Below, piece by piece: positions 45,603 through 63,454 of a stretch of DNA of 64,000 nt (position 1 is its first letter; each line of letters begins with the position of its first letter). This DNA is from Synaphobranchus kaupii. Taxonomy: Eukaryota; Chordata; Actinopteri; Anguilliformes; Synaphobranchidae. The stretch lies in NCBI GenBank assembly GCA_029718625.1, contig JAINUF010000028.1, forward strand, positions 263,492-327,491. Direction: 5' to 3'. The translations under genes and the position numbers were made by a program. Below the pieces are notes generated by a model. It ran no database searches. It saw only the letters and a list, made by a program, of their open reading frames with translations, and was not told the origin of the DNA.

Positions 45603-47400
45603 GGAGAACGCCGCCCCGGGAACCAACCCTCCTCAACCAGGTACACACCCCTGTGCCCAAACCCAGTCCGGCCTTACCCGCCCCAGTGGCAAAGATTCCA
45701 GCTACCTCTGCGGAGGCTAGCACAACCGCCTTTAAAAAGGCGACTGAGCAAGCTACCTCTGCGGAGGCTAGCACAACCGCCTTTAAAAAGGCGACTGAGC
45801 ATAACTCCCATCCACGGGTAGGTCGGCTGGGCAAAGCCAGTGGGTTGTACCTCCACTGTCAGCTGGATGGGCAGGCCTGCCGAGCCCTGGTGGACACAGG
45901 GGCTACTATCTCCCTTGTCCGGCCAGGAGTACTCCACAACACCGGCGGGCCCCAACTTCCCGGGGCGTGGACGTCCACCGCCACACCGCTGAAGTCAGTG
46001 ACGGGGGCAAAGATGGCGATGAGGGGGAAGAAAGAGGTGAAGGTGACGGTGACCGGGCAAGAGGTGTTGCACGAGTTCTGGCTAGCTGACATCGCGGACT
46101 CGTGCATCATCGGCCTGGACCTGCTGAAACACTGGGGAGCCTGCGTTGATGTGTCAAGGGCCAGCATCACCCTTGGCACGGAGACTGTAGCCCTCCAATC
46201 CGGACCGACAAGAAAACCGGCCCGACGAGCACGCCACCTAGCCACCACAGCCCGGCCAGCAAGCAAGCTACTCCAGCTAGCCACTGCACCCAAGCCACCG
46301 TCACTGACCGCAGTGCCCCAGCCCGACCACTCGCTCGCCCACCACCACCAGCCTGCCACACAGCAACCGCCTGCCCAGCCCAAACCAGCTCTGCCTGCCG
46401 AGACAACAGCAGCTGTCCACGCCCTGTGGCAACGAAGCAGCAGCGGGCTCGACCACCAGCAGCGCCAGCAGCTTAAAAGCCTCCTGGATGGAAACGCAGA
46501 CCTTTTCGCGGTGCGGGATGAGGACTGTACCCAGACCGAGCTGGTGCAGCACACTATCAACACCGACACAGCTCAACCCATCCGTCTGCGGCCGCACCGG
46601 ATGTCCCCTGCCAAGCGACTGGTGGCAGAGGAAAAGGTGAAGGAAATGGCAGCTGCTGGTGTGATCGAGCCCTCTGACAGCCCATGGGCAGCCCCTGCGG
46701 TCCTGGTCCAGAAGAAGAGCGGGGAGTGGAGGTTCTGTGTGGACTACAGGCGTCTTAACTCTGCGACCACCAAAGACTCCTACCCACTCCCCCGCATCGA
46801 CGAGGCCCTGGACCACATCAGCGGGTCGAGCTGGTTCAGTTTGCTGGACCTCCGCAGCGACTACTGGCAGGTGAGGCTGGCACCAGAAGCGAAGCCTAAG
46901 ACCGCCTTTACTATCGGGCAGGGTCTGTGGCAGTTTCGGGTGATGCCCTTCGGGCTATGCAACGCGCCGGCCACGTTTGAGCGGCTGATGGAGCGGGTGC
47001 TAGCGGCCATCCCTCGCAGTCGCTGTGTCGTGTACCTGGACGACCTCCTGGTACACGCCAGCGACTTCCAGCAGGCCCTCGCTAACCTGACCGATGTGCT
47101 AGCTGCAATCTGCCAGGCGGGGTTGAGGCTAAACCCAAAGAAGTGCCAGCTTCTCCGGAGGGAGACGGCCTTTCTAGGGCACATCGTCAGCGAGCGGGGC
47201 GTAGCCACCGATCCATCTAAGGTGGCTGCTGTGAGGGACTGGCCGGTCCCTGGCAACGTGGGTGAGCTGCGAAGCTTCCTGGGCCTGGCGTCTTATTATC
47301 GGCGCTTTGTCCGGGACTTCGCTACCCTGGCTAGCCCCCTCCATCGCTTAACGGATAAGTGCCGGCCGTTTTGTGGCAGGAGGGGCAATCCATGGCCTTT
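45599..47400 (+). pseudogene. pol first part: aspartic protease and reverse transcriptase
   Basis: The frame starts overlapping the gag stop. It contains the protease motif LVDTGATISL (about 45,888), then reverse transcriptase with DYRRLN, FGLCNAPATFERLM and the catalytic YLDD (about 47,032). The N-terminal part has a directly repeated stretch (ATSAEASTTAFKKATE twice, 45,710-45,805). Around 47,370-47,400 the coding sense moves to another frame, the first break in pol. Confidence 0.92.
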
Positions 47401-47703
47401 GACCAGCTCAGGGCGGCCCTCACTGAAGCTCCGGTGTTGGCGTACCCCGACGCCCAGCGACCCTTCATCGTCGACACAGACGCAAGCAACACCGGAGTGG
47501 GGGCCGTCCTGTCACAGGAGGACGAAGACGGTGAGCGAGTGGTGGCCTACTACAGCCGGGCCCTGGGGAAGGCGGAACGCAATTACTGCATCACCAGGCG
47601 GGAGCTGCTCGCTGTGGTCAGGGCGTTGCACCACTTCCGGCCGTACCTGCAAGGCAGCCACTTCCTCCTGAGCACCGACCACGCCTCGCTCACCTGCTCC
47701 TGA
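47359..47703 (+). pseudogene. pol middle part: RNase H segment
   Basis: In a different frame from the RT: VDTDASNTGVGAVLSQED and KAERNYCITRRELLAVVRAL are the tethered RNase H signature of Ty3/gypsy elements. A further frame break occurs at about 47,695, just before a stop. Confidence 0.88.
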
Positions 47704-48584
47704 ACTTTAAAGATCCTGAGGGGCAAGTTGCTCGCTGGCTGGAACAACTGCAAGGCTATGACTTCGAAATCCGGCACCGGGCAGGCCGACTTCATGGGAA
47801 CGCAGACGCTTTATCGCGCCGGCCGTGCGCAGCCCAGGAGTGTCGCTACTGTAGCCGCCAAGAGGAACAGGACCAGGTGAGCCCAGATGTGGCGGTGGTC
47901 CAGGCCAGCGGCGACGCGAAGGGGTGGCTGCCGCTGACGCCCATGGAGCTGCGTGAGGCCCAGGAAGCAGACAGCACGCTGGGCAAGGTGAGGGGCTGGC
48001 TGGAGGCGGGGCAGCGTCCCGAGCGGTCGGTGGTGTCGGCAGAGAGCCCAGAGCTCAAGAGCTACTACAGCCTGTACAGCAGCTTGGTGCAGCGCGACGG
48101 TCTCCTCTACAGGTGGCAGGCCCCAGGCCGGGGCAGCGACATCCTGCAGCTGTTGGTGCCACGGGCGCTCCGCCCTGATGTCCTCAGGTTGGTCCACGGC
48201 TCGGTGGGGGCGGGCCACTTCGGCAACAACAAAACCCTGCACCGGCTGAGGGGGAAGTTTCACTGGCCGGGCTGTCGTCACGACGTCGAGCTCCACGTCC
48301 ATTGCTGCGACTCCTGCACGGCACAGAAAGGGCCTAGTCAACGCTCCCGAGCACCCCTGCAACAACACCTGGTGGGGGCCCCCATGGAACAGGTGGGGGT
48401 GGACGTCCTCGGGCCCTTCCCCGTCACCGACTCCGGCAATCGCTACATTCTTGTAGCGATGGATTACTTCACCAAGTGGCCGGAGGCATTCGCCATCCCA
48501 GACCAGAGTGCGGCGACGACGGCGGAAAGGCTCGTGGAGGAGATGTTCACCCCGTTTCGGGGCCCCTGCCGAGCTCCACAGTGA
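47704..48584 (+). pseudogene. pol: end of RNase H, integrase zinc-binding domain and catalytic core start
   Basis: Third frame. It contains the integrase HHCC zinc-binding module (HGSVGAGHFGNNKT ... HCCDSC) and the first part of the core, with VDVLGPFP (first catalytic Asp) and MDYFTKWPEA. The frame is lost at about 48,570. Confidence 0.88.
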
Positions 48585-49263
48585 CCAGGGGCGCAACTTC
48601 GAGTCCCAGCTGATGGCTGAGGTCTGCAAACGCCTGGGCGTGACAAAGACCCGAACGACGCCACTCCATCCTCAAAGCGACGGCCTCGTCGAGCGATTTA
48701 ACCGCACGCTAGCTACCCAGCTAGCCATCTTAGCCAGCCAGCACCAGCGGGACTGGGATCGCCACCTGCCCTTGGTCCTGTGGGCTTACAGGTCAGCCGT
48801 GCAGGAGTCCAGCCAACTCACCCCTGCTGCCCTGATGTTCGGACGGGAGCTCAGGACACCAGTGGACTTGGTGTTCGGGGCTCCGCCTGAGCCTGAAGAA
48901 CCCAGCCGTACTCGGGAGGAGTACTACCACCGGCTGCGGAACCGCCTCCTCGTCGCTCACGACTTCGCCTGCAAGGCCCAGGCCTCCGCCGGCTTTAAGC
49001 AGAAGCGGTGGTACGACACGCGCTGCAGAGGACGGGCCTTTGCAGCGGGAGAGCAGGTCTGGGTTTATTGCCCTGAGCGGAAGAAGGGCCTGTTGCCCAA
49101 GCTGCGAGCGAGCTGGCGGGGCCTGGGGAAGTTGTGGACCGGCTCTCTGAAGTGGTTTATCGCATCAGGATGCCAGGCCGGGGGCGCCTGGTGGTGCTAC
49201 ATCAGGACCGGCTCGCGCCCTACAGGCCCCTGGCAACTCCTGATGCAGCTGAGCCGGAGGTGA
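48508..49263 (+). pseudogene. pol: remainder of integrase core and C-terminal part
   Basis: After another frame change: HSDQGRNFESQL (second catalytic Asp), HPQSDGLVERFNRTL (catalytic Glu) and the C-terminal region with RWYDTRCRGRAFAAGEQVWV. Near 49,125 the sense moves again, into a frame continuing to about 49,380 (RLVVLHQDRLAPYRP). The polypurine tract follows. Confidence 0.88.
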
Positions 49264-49423
49264 GCAGCAACACTGCATTACCCAGTGAGCCTGAGCCCAG
49301 CGACACTCCACTGAGCGCTACCGGGAGACCTAAACGACACCGGCGGCCCCCAGGCCACTTACGGGACTTTGATGTGAGTTGTGGGTGGACTTCGGAGACT
49401 TGTGACCCCTTGGGTGGGGGCAA

Positions 49424-49494
49424 TGTGGCGGCCTGGGGGTTGTCAACTGGCCAGCTAGGACCGGGTAGTGAGCCGCTACCCGGTCAAAGTGTAA
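49424..49494 (+). repeat. 3' LTR stump
   Basis: The first 71 bases of the LTR (one substitution against the 5' copy) end abruptly at GTGTAA, where the inverted right arm of the host element begins. About 400 bases of LTR are missing. Confidence 0.92.
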
Positions 49495-49815
49495 TTTGAG
49501 CATCTCGGGACAATAGAAAAAGACCGTCTGTGCGTTTTTTGTTTTATTTTTTCCTCACGATACATCGTTGAGCTCACTGAAAGTCAGCTATTTTCCCATA
49601 GGAATACATTGAGCAGCTGAGGCCGACCAACCTAGTGACGTCACGACCGCAGTTGGTCCAAGATGGCTGCGCCCTAGTGGGAAAAAAGCGAATTTCAACT
49701 TCTTTTTCCAGCAAATACGGGTCAGTTTGAGATTAGAATGCACGGTCATATTTAATTTAAGGTAAAAAGCTAATGAACCAGAGCCACTTCACCGAGTGCT
49801 TCATGTCCCCTTTAA

Positions 49816-52019
49816 GCTAATAGTAGTCAGTCTCAATTATAGCCAAAAAGTCTATCAATCGAGACTACTGCCTACCACTTTCCCACAACTTCGGTCATGA
49901 GACAGCTAACTTGGCAGGGGACTTTATATTCACATAGCTAGCTAGTGAGGTACATTCTAGAATTGTCCATATCCATTGGATTCAACTTCTCAAACTGACA
50001 ATGCTAAAAAACCTAGCTATGACATTAGTCACATAGTGAAGATTGGGATGGCAGGTATGCCATCCTCCAAAGTTACGGCTTGGTGGGGCATGCCCCATAC
50101 CTATACAGCACCGAGAGTTTGGCACTTTTCAGGGTTTCCTGCAGAAATTACCAGACTCTCAGCCCTTAAAAACAACTTCTGCACGTTCTGACCTCATGTA
50201 ACCACACAGAATTCATGTACAACTTCATACATCCACACAATAAAGCCCCTTTTTTTCTCATTTTTCCTTAAGAATTTGTCATCAAAAATGATCATACCCT
50301 GAAGTATAATGAGCTTGATGAAAAAGTAGCCAATTGCAGGATACACAGGCAAAATGAATGCTGTACAAGTGATGCTTTTGATTTCCATAAGGATGTAAAG
50401 ATGTCATGCTTTGGGACATATAAGGAAGTACACGTGATACTATGTCAGCCCATAGAATAATCCAAAGCCCATAGAGAGAGAAAGCCTTTCCACCTCCGAT
50501 GACTGCAATGGAATGAAAAAAATTGGTTGGTTTTAATTAAACTCATTAAACAATTACCATTATAAACCAGATAATAAAAACACCTTTATAGAAAACAATC
50601 AAAAATAGATCAAAACTAGATTCAGGAGCATTTACCTTTGAAGAATGGTTTGCTTGTTCATCAGATATGGTCCAACTGATGCAGATCTTTTTGAAATGAA
50701 GAAGCCACACCCTCAATCCATTTTAAACCAATACAAATGTTCAACCCATGAGAATGAAAAGCCTGATCCAATCTCTTTCACTGAGTAGTAATGAACCTTA
50801 TCTGAAGCCGATTAACCTGTTTATTGATACATTCTAGTATGTTCTTCTTTCCTCAGTACCAATTATATTCTAGTGGACAGTCAAAACAGCATCTAGTGGT
50901 AAGAAACAGGTACTACCCTAATAGATAATGGAACTGAAATTGACATACTTCAATGACTCATTACTCAGGATAGGGGAAAATAACCATCCCCATATTTTCA
51001 GGAAATGTATTAGAAAGGTTGAAGAAGCTATGCTCCAAAATGTATCTCCCTAAAACCTCTGGAGTATAGAGAACTTGTACTACATAGTGGTTGTGGGGGT
51101 GGGCCTGCAGTAGGGTTTTGGCGGTCCCTGGATGGGTTTAGAACATTTATTTGGATTCCCCATGTTTGAATCTGTACCTGGGAAGTTTGGTACACGTCGG
51201 ATGTTGGAAACATTGACAGAATTTTATCTGAATCCTACCCAGTGAACATGGCAAATTTGGATGCCATCAATTAGCATTTTAATCAATGATGTAATGATAT
51301 TCCTATAAAATAAAGTTCCTGGGATGCTTATCTAACCTGTTTCTACCTATTCTTATCAGTATTATAAGGTTCTGTGGCATGTAATCCTGTTACAAATGGT
51401 AAAATATGACTGTGAGGGGATCATACAAAGATTTAACCGTACAACCCATTTATTATCCATAGTAAGCTATTTTCAAGTTCAGAAAGATTATTTTGTAAAA
51501 ATATTTCCTCACCCATCCTACTTATAGTTTTGGAGCTTGAAAATGATCTGGTGTTTTCATTTTTAGAAACAACATGTGCATTACAGTTATCCTCAATCAA
51601 AATTTAACGGCCAAGACTTTGATCATACAAATCAACAAGAATAGGCAAGCCTAGCTCAGCCTGATTATGCAGCCAGTGGGGAACATTTGACAAGGCACGG
51701 TGGATATTGTTCTGGAGCATGCAGGTTGGCCAGGTGCATCTGATTCTCAAAAGGTGTGTGTGGCAGAGTATGTCACTGCTGGAAAAATCGGCACGATTTT
51801 AGCATTTTATTATTTTATCATTTTATTATTTTTAGCACGATTTTAGCTTTTTATTATTTTATCATATTATTATTTTTAGCTTTTTATTATTTTATCATAT
51901 TATTATTTTATTTTACTACCACGAAGACCAAACGATTTAACCCAGCACGGGAGGAGACATGGAGAGCAGCGTTTGAGGTGGACACTGAAACTGAACTTAT
52001 AAACATTATTCACACCCTT
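49816..52019. other. Intergenic stretch, no gene seen
   Basis: AT-rich, with a degenerate repeat of the phrase TTTTATTATTTTATCATATT at 51,800-51,920. No splice-bounded frame and no complete element is recognised. Confidence 0.5.
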
Positions 52020-52800
52020 TGCTTTAACGTATTTTTAAAGTATCATATTTCATATTTGGTCGCATATCCTTTGCATGCTGTTACTTCCTGAAGTCTGTGA
52101 CCCAACAACATCAAAAGACTCTCGATATGTTATTTTCAGGTACTGTTACAAGCGATACTATAAGCTTTCTCCATGTGAATGGATCTCTATGGGAATTGGG
52201 GGGTGAGACTAGATTCAGCTGTAAATTACGCTGGTACAGTATGGAACACATGACTGGCTAAATGGCTGTAAGTCATCAAGGGTCTAAGGCAGGGGTCTTC
52301 AACCTTATCCCGCAAGGGCCGGTGTGGGTGCGGGCTTTTGTTCCAACCAAGCAGTTACACACTGGATTCTCCTAATCAAGGTCCTTAGCAAAGACTCTAG
52401 TGATTGATTAGTAGAATCAGGTGTAACTGCTTGGTTGGAAGAAAAGCCCGCACCCACACCGGCCCTTGCGGGATAAGGTTGAAGACCCCTGGTCTAAGGT
52501 ATCAAACGAGCCCCACACCATCACTCTACGGCCAGATATGGAGTACATGTGGATGGATCACTTTACGGGTTTGTTCTCCTGACTTTTTTCCCCATAGAGT
52601 TCAATAGGAAAATTACCCTTGCAGTGATCCATCCACATCTACTCCATATCTGGCAAAAGAGGTTTGGGGCTCGTTTGATAGCTCAGACCCTTGATGACTT
52701 ATAGCCATTTAGCCAGCCATGTGTTCCATACTGTACCAGTGTAATTTACAGCTGAATCTAGTCCCACCCCAAAATTCCCATAGAGTTAGACAGCAAATTC
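52020..52800. mobile_element. Family A palindromic repeat, with a nested hAT MITE
   Basis: GGTCGCATATCCTTTGCATG, the sequence found inside the 39.2 kb palindrome, opens the copy. TTGGGGGGTGAGACTAGATT at about 52,196 and its inverted version at about 52,750 mark the two arms. It is interrupted by the element at 52,290-52,491. Confidence 0.85.
52290..52491. mobile_element. hAT MITE, family B, inserted in family A
   Basis: Ends CAGGGGTCTTCAACCTTATC and GATAAGGTTGAAGACCCCTG are perfect inverted complements. The 8-bp target duplication GTCTAAGG is present at 52,282-52,289 and 52,492-52,499. 202 bases; same family as 36,869-37,072. Confidence 0.95.
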
Positions 52801-54518
52801 TTTACTTTTTTTACATGTACTTTTTAATTTTTTTACTTGAAATTTGTGCATGCACTTTCAACATCGGGGGATCAGGCAGCCAGCCAGTTACCTAGCCAGC
52901 CAATCAGTTACCTACATTCACAAGTTTGAGCCCGCCACTCTGCGTCTGGGCAAAAATGCACAGTGGTGGCCCAACTGAACTTATATCTTGAAAAGCACCT
53001 TTTCTACTCACTTATATGAAGGGCATCTGACTATAGTGCTCAAAATTGTCAACAATCTCCTTCAAATTCAGCTCCCAGCTCTGACACTCTTGATAGAAAT
53101 TATAGCCAGCGTGCGTTCAGTTTCTCCAGCCCTACACTGCTCCAGCCAGCGTGCATTCAGTTTCTCCAGCCCTACACTGCTCCTCACATAGTTCTTGATT
53201 CATTTCAATTTGTTGCGACCATGACAGGCAATGTCATAAACAACAGCAGTGCAGTAGGCTTCACAGAAAGTAGACTTTTTTTGAATGGTGTTAAACCTTA
53301 AACATTTTTGCAAGAGACTGAGGTGTGCTGAGCTATCTCGGCTCTAAACAGGTCTTGAATGACAGCAGTTGAGCAGGGAAGGTTATTGATCTTAACTGCT
53401 TTTAAAAAAGCCACCCAACTTTGGCTGCTGGTCAATTTATCTTTTTTCTGAGATCCACTTTTGTGTTTATAAGGCATTTTGTTTAGGTTCGTTGTAGCTA
53501 GGACTCCTTTTTGCCATCTTCCCCACTCGCTAGCTGACTTTGAAATATCACCACGATAAAGCTAACAGTTACATCCCTCAGCATCATAAAAAAATAGACA
53601 CATGATTATTGGACAACATACATAACCCCCCCCCTTATTTAGCCAACATGGGGAACCCTCACAAAGAATGCTGGGAAACGCCTATAGCACTGACATGCAT
53701 ACAGGCGCAAAAACAAGGGCCAGCAGGTCAAAGGTCGCCTCAGACATGTTAAGTTGACTGACACATCCAGTGTTGTGTCACAACGCTAAGCCTAATCGAA
53801 GGCTAGACAGCCAGACTGGGGGACTATACTGGCCTACTTTCCCAGATTCAAACATAATGAAGGTTCCCGACCCAGTTATCTGTTGTCTGAAAATGACAGT
53901 GAGACATGAGAAACTTTCGCTATGTCATTTCAGAATTCACGACCATTGATAACCAGATCTGTTTTGAAATGTACTCACTTTGTATGACTAGTATTAAACC
54001 ATAAAACCTTGAACATACGTGCATGACTAGCAAATTATTAATTACGGACAGTATCTGTTGTACTAACCTTGCCTTTAAAACATCCCGAATGTTAATTTTA
54101 CTATCATTGCAGCTCTATCTACATTGTACTGCAGTCCAAGCGTATATAGCCTGTAAGAAATTAATAACTGCAAGCGGCGCATGGGTGGTTTTATAGGCTA
54201 CGATGCATTCGTGCTGTAACAGCAGAACTACTTTCGCGTGACACACTAGACAAGTTACAAAACTGACTTGTTTTATAACAGTTTTAGGAACGTATCCAAT
54301 GAGAACAGTCGGTGATGGTCACATGAGCCTTATGTAACCCCCCGCCCCCCCAAACCAAGACACTCCACAATACAGCTTTGCGATGGCTTTCGTTCAGCGA
54401 GACGAAAGGAACAGGGGGCTCAGAGTCACGAAAATGAGACAAATACCACCTTCTCTTGGCCAGCCTTTACCTCAGAATAAGGGACAGTAGTTCAATAGCG
54501 ACTCAGCCTGTATCCAAA
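52801..54518. other. Intergenic region and lonrf3 promoter/5' UTR
   Basis: No gene. A direct repeat of CCAGCGTGCRTTCAGTTTCT lies at 53,107-53,185. The last ~150 bases before the lonrf3 ATG are GC-richer, with a run of C at 54,340, and likely hold the promoter and leader; an out-of-frame ATG occurs at 54,434. Confidence 0.4.
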
Positions 54519-61115
<6,597 letters not shown>

Positions 61116-61254
61116 TAGCGAAGTTAATGTATTGTATTGGGCATAATCAAAGTAATCACAAAAGTATTAGAGTTGTTGATGTAGATATTGTCTTTTCATT
61201 CCACTAGTCCATTTCAAGTGATGGCAATCGATGTATAATGTTATGAAAGATATA

Positions 61255-62485
61255 CAGTGCGGTCCATAAGTATTTGGACAGTGAAACAATTTTTTGTTGT
61301 TTTGGCTCTGTACTTCAGCGCACTGGATTTGAAGTAAAACGACGAATAAGAGGTTAAAATGCAGACTGTCAGCATTAATTTGCGGGTATTTACATCCACA
61401 TCGAGTGGAACCATGTAGGAATTCCAGCCATTTTTATACATAGTCCCCCCCATTGTGGGGGACCAAAAGTAATTGGACATTTGTCTGTGTAACCGTATAG
61501 AAAGAGAGAAGCTTACATTTTTCTCAGAAGTCCAAGGTGAGATTTGAACCCCGCTCCTCTCAACTCGCAAGCGAACGTGTTACCAATCAGCTAAAGACGA
61601 CATCGCCGATAGCTAAGGATAACGTCGTTATTTTGACCCTGAGGGTTGCGTCGCCAGAGAGTGTTGTCACGGTAACCTGCTACAAGGCCTTCGCTTTACT
61701 GCACCTCACTGTGCTTACTAGCGAACTAGCCGAGCTACACCCGCTACATCTGCTCAGCTGTTTCTTGGCCGGCTGTGTGTTCTTTCATCATTACTTCATG
61801 CACAAGAAAGCTAACAAAAGGTGTAAAGTTTATTCTAGGTGTGGAACTTGCATTTGGAGTCTGTTGCTGTTGTCTCTCAACATGAGGGCCAAAGAAATGT
61901 CAATGCTGTCATGAGGCTGAAAAATCTGAATAAATCAACCAGAGACATTGGCAAAGCATTGTTAAGAAGCAAGAACACACTGGTGAGTTCAGCAATAGCA
62001 AACAACCTCGTAGACCATGGAAGACCATTGTAGTGGATCACCGAAGAATACTTTCAATTGTGACGAAAAACCCCTTTTCAACTGTCGGAACAGATCAAGA
62101 ACGCTCTCCAGGATGTAAGCGTAGATGTATCAACGACTAAAATATAGAGAAGACTACACCAGCATAACCTCAGCGGGTTCGCTGCAAATCAAACCACTGG
62201 TAAATCTGAAGAACAGAACAGTCAGGTTTGAGTTTGCTTTAAAGTACATATATAAAAAATAAAAAAACTACCTGTACCAAAGAGAGGTTAGTTTCGATGG
62301 AAAGAGAAAAATGCGGAGAAAGAAAGGAACTGGTCATGATCCAAAGCACCCCCTCTCATCTGTGGAACATGGTGGTGGAACATGGTGGTGGGTTAAGGCT
62401 TGGGCATGTATGGCTGCCACTGGAACTGCCTCGCTTATCTTGACTGACCGCTAACGGCAGCAGCAGGATGAATTCTGAAGTGTAT
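61255..62485 (+). mobile_element. Tc1-like element, left end and broken transposase, interrupted
   Basis: The left end CAGTGCGGTCCATAAGTATT follows TA (61,253-61,254). Degraded plus-strand transposase sequence follows at about 61,840-62,450: helix-turn-helix remains (LNKSTRDIGKALL), then a CCTCTCATCTGTGGAACATG region, with many stops and frameshifts. A tRNA-like insertion splits it at about 61,500-61,830. The matching inner right arm appears at 63,350-63,425. Confidence 0.75.
61538..61612 (-). repeat. tRNA-derived SINE head (possible)
   Basis: On the minus strand TAGCTGATTGGTAACACG fits the RNA polymerase III A box (TRGCNNARYNGG) and GGGGTTCAAATCTC fits the B box (GGTTCRANYCC), at about the right spacing. 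The acceptor and D stems do not pair well enough for a working tRNA, so a SINE head or decayed tRNA is more likely. Confidence 0.42.
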
Positions 62486-63300
62486 GGCTGTAAGTCATGA
62501 AGGGTCTGAGGTATTTATTCCTCAAACCATCACTCTCCTGCTAGATATGCAGTAGATATGGATGGATCACTTTTAGGATTGTTTCTCCCAATTTTCCTAT
62601 TGAACTCTATGGAAAAATAGGTCAGGAGAAACAACCCTTAAAGTTATCCATCCATATCTACTGCATATCTGGCAGCAGAGTGATGGTTTGAGGCTCGTTT
62701 GATACCTCAGACCCTTGATGACTTGCAACCATTTAGCCAACCATGTGTTCCACACTGTTCCAGTGTAATTTACAGCTAAATCTAGTCCCACCCCCCAATT
62801 CCCATAGAGATCCATTCAAATACAGAGAGGTTATAGTATTGCTTGTAAAAGTACCTGAAAATAAGATAGAATAACTTTTATTTTCCCTTTCGGGAACTTT
62901 GGGAATCTTTAACTCCGGTGAAGAGTGATGGTAAACTTTGTTGCTGCAGATTCAACGGACATTCCCGAGCATAATTGCGAATGCGTCTCCATGGTGACGA
63001 CCACAAACAAAATTATCCAGACTAGACAATTCGCCAATATCATCAAAACAAGCGGCAGGAGTGCCCCGAAAAATCTCCAGCCCACCTCCCCGCGCCACAA
63101 CAGACACACAGCGCATGAAAAAAACAAAAGACAAAAGCCAGACACAACAAAATACATTTAAATTAACAAACACGTACACGAGAGACAGCTGGACTACATG
63201 TCGCCATTACAGCGCCACGTGATATCAAGAGTCTTCATGTTGTTGGGTCACGAACATTAGGAAGTCATGGCATGCAAAGGATATGCAACCAAATATTAAA
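62486..63300. mobile_element. Family A palindromic repeat, interrupted by a 350-base insertion
   Basis: ATCACTCTCCTGCTAGATAT and its inverted partner ATATCTGGCAGCAGAGTGAT mark the palindrome, centred near 62,610. The right arm breaks at AAAATAAGATA (about 62,870) and resumes ATATCAAGAGTCTT (about 63,221). The inserted DNA, read on the minus strand, ends CCCGAAAGGGAAAATAAAAG and may be a retroposed sequence; I cannot name it. Confidence 0.72.
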
Positions 63301-63349
63301 TAATATGACTTTATTTAAGTTTGTTAATTTGTCCATTTACTTTTCACCC

Positions 63350-63425
63350 CTTAAAATGAAGGGACTGTGTATAAAAAGGGCTACAATTGCTACATGGTTC
63401 ACCATATATATGGATGTAAATGATT
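63350..63425. mobile_element. Inner part of a Tc1 right arm
   Basis: AAAAGGGCTACAATTGCTAC followed by TGGTTCACC matches the inner part of the Tc1 end at 5345-5552. It stops where the foldback begins; the outer end may lie past the window. Confidence 0.65.
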
Positions 63426-63454
63426 GTGTTAGGGTGGGCGTGGTTAGCCTCTGC

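Larger units (their letters stand above)
44741..49494 (+). mobile_element. Ty3/gypsy LTR retrotransposon, degraded
   Basis: 5' LTR, shortened gag, pol in the order protease, reverse transcriptase, RNase H, integrase (the Ty3/gypsy order), a polypurine tract (GGGTGGGGGCAA, about 49,412-49,423) and a 71-base stump of the 3' LTR. The GC content is far above the surroundings. The pol frame is broken at several points and gag is mostly missing, so the copy is inactive. Confidence 0.95.
44311..49811. mobile_element. TTAA-flanked long-inverted-repeat element, host of the gypsy insertion
   Basis: Left arm starts AGGGGACATGAAGCACTCGG after TTAA (44,307-44,310). Right arm ends CCGAGTGCTTCATGTCCCCT before TTAA (49,812-49,815). 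The arms are complementary for about 317 bases (for example GCCATCTTGGACCAACTACG against GCAGTTGGTCCAAGATGGC). The left side continues about 115 further bases to the retrotransposon. The TTAA target suggests a piggyBac- or Kolobok-type superfamily; no transposase of its own is visible. Confidence 0.85.

Noticed and set aside
46301..46816. 171-codon minus-strand frame
   Set aside because: Antisense of the reverse transcriptase region, no motif of its own.
45421..47256. Long minus-strand frames over the gypsy element (up to 272 codons)
   Set aside because: GC-rich antisense shadows of pol; the plus strand carries all protease, RT, RNase H and integrase motifs.
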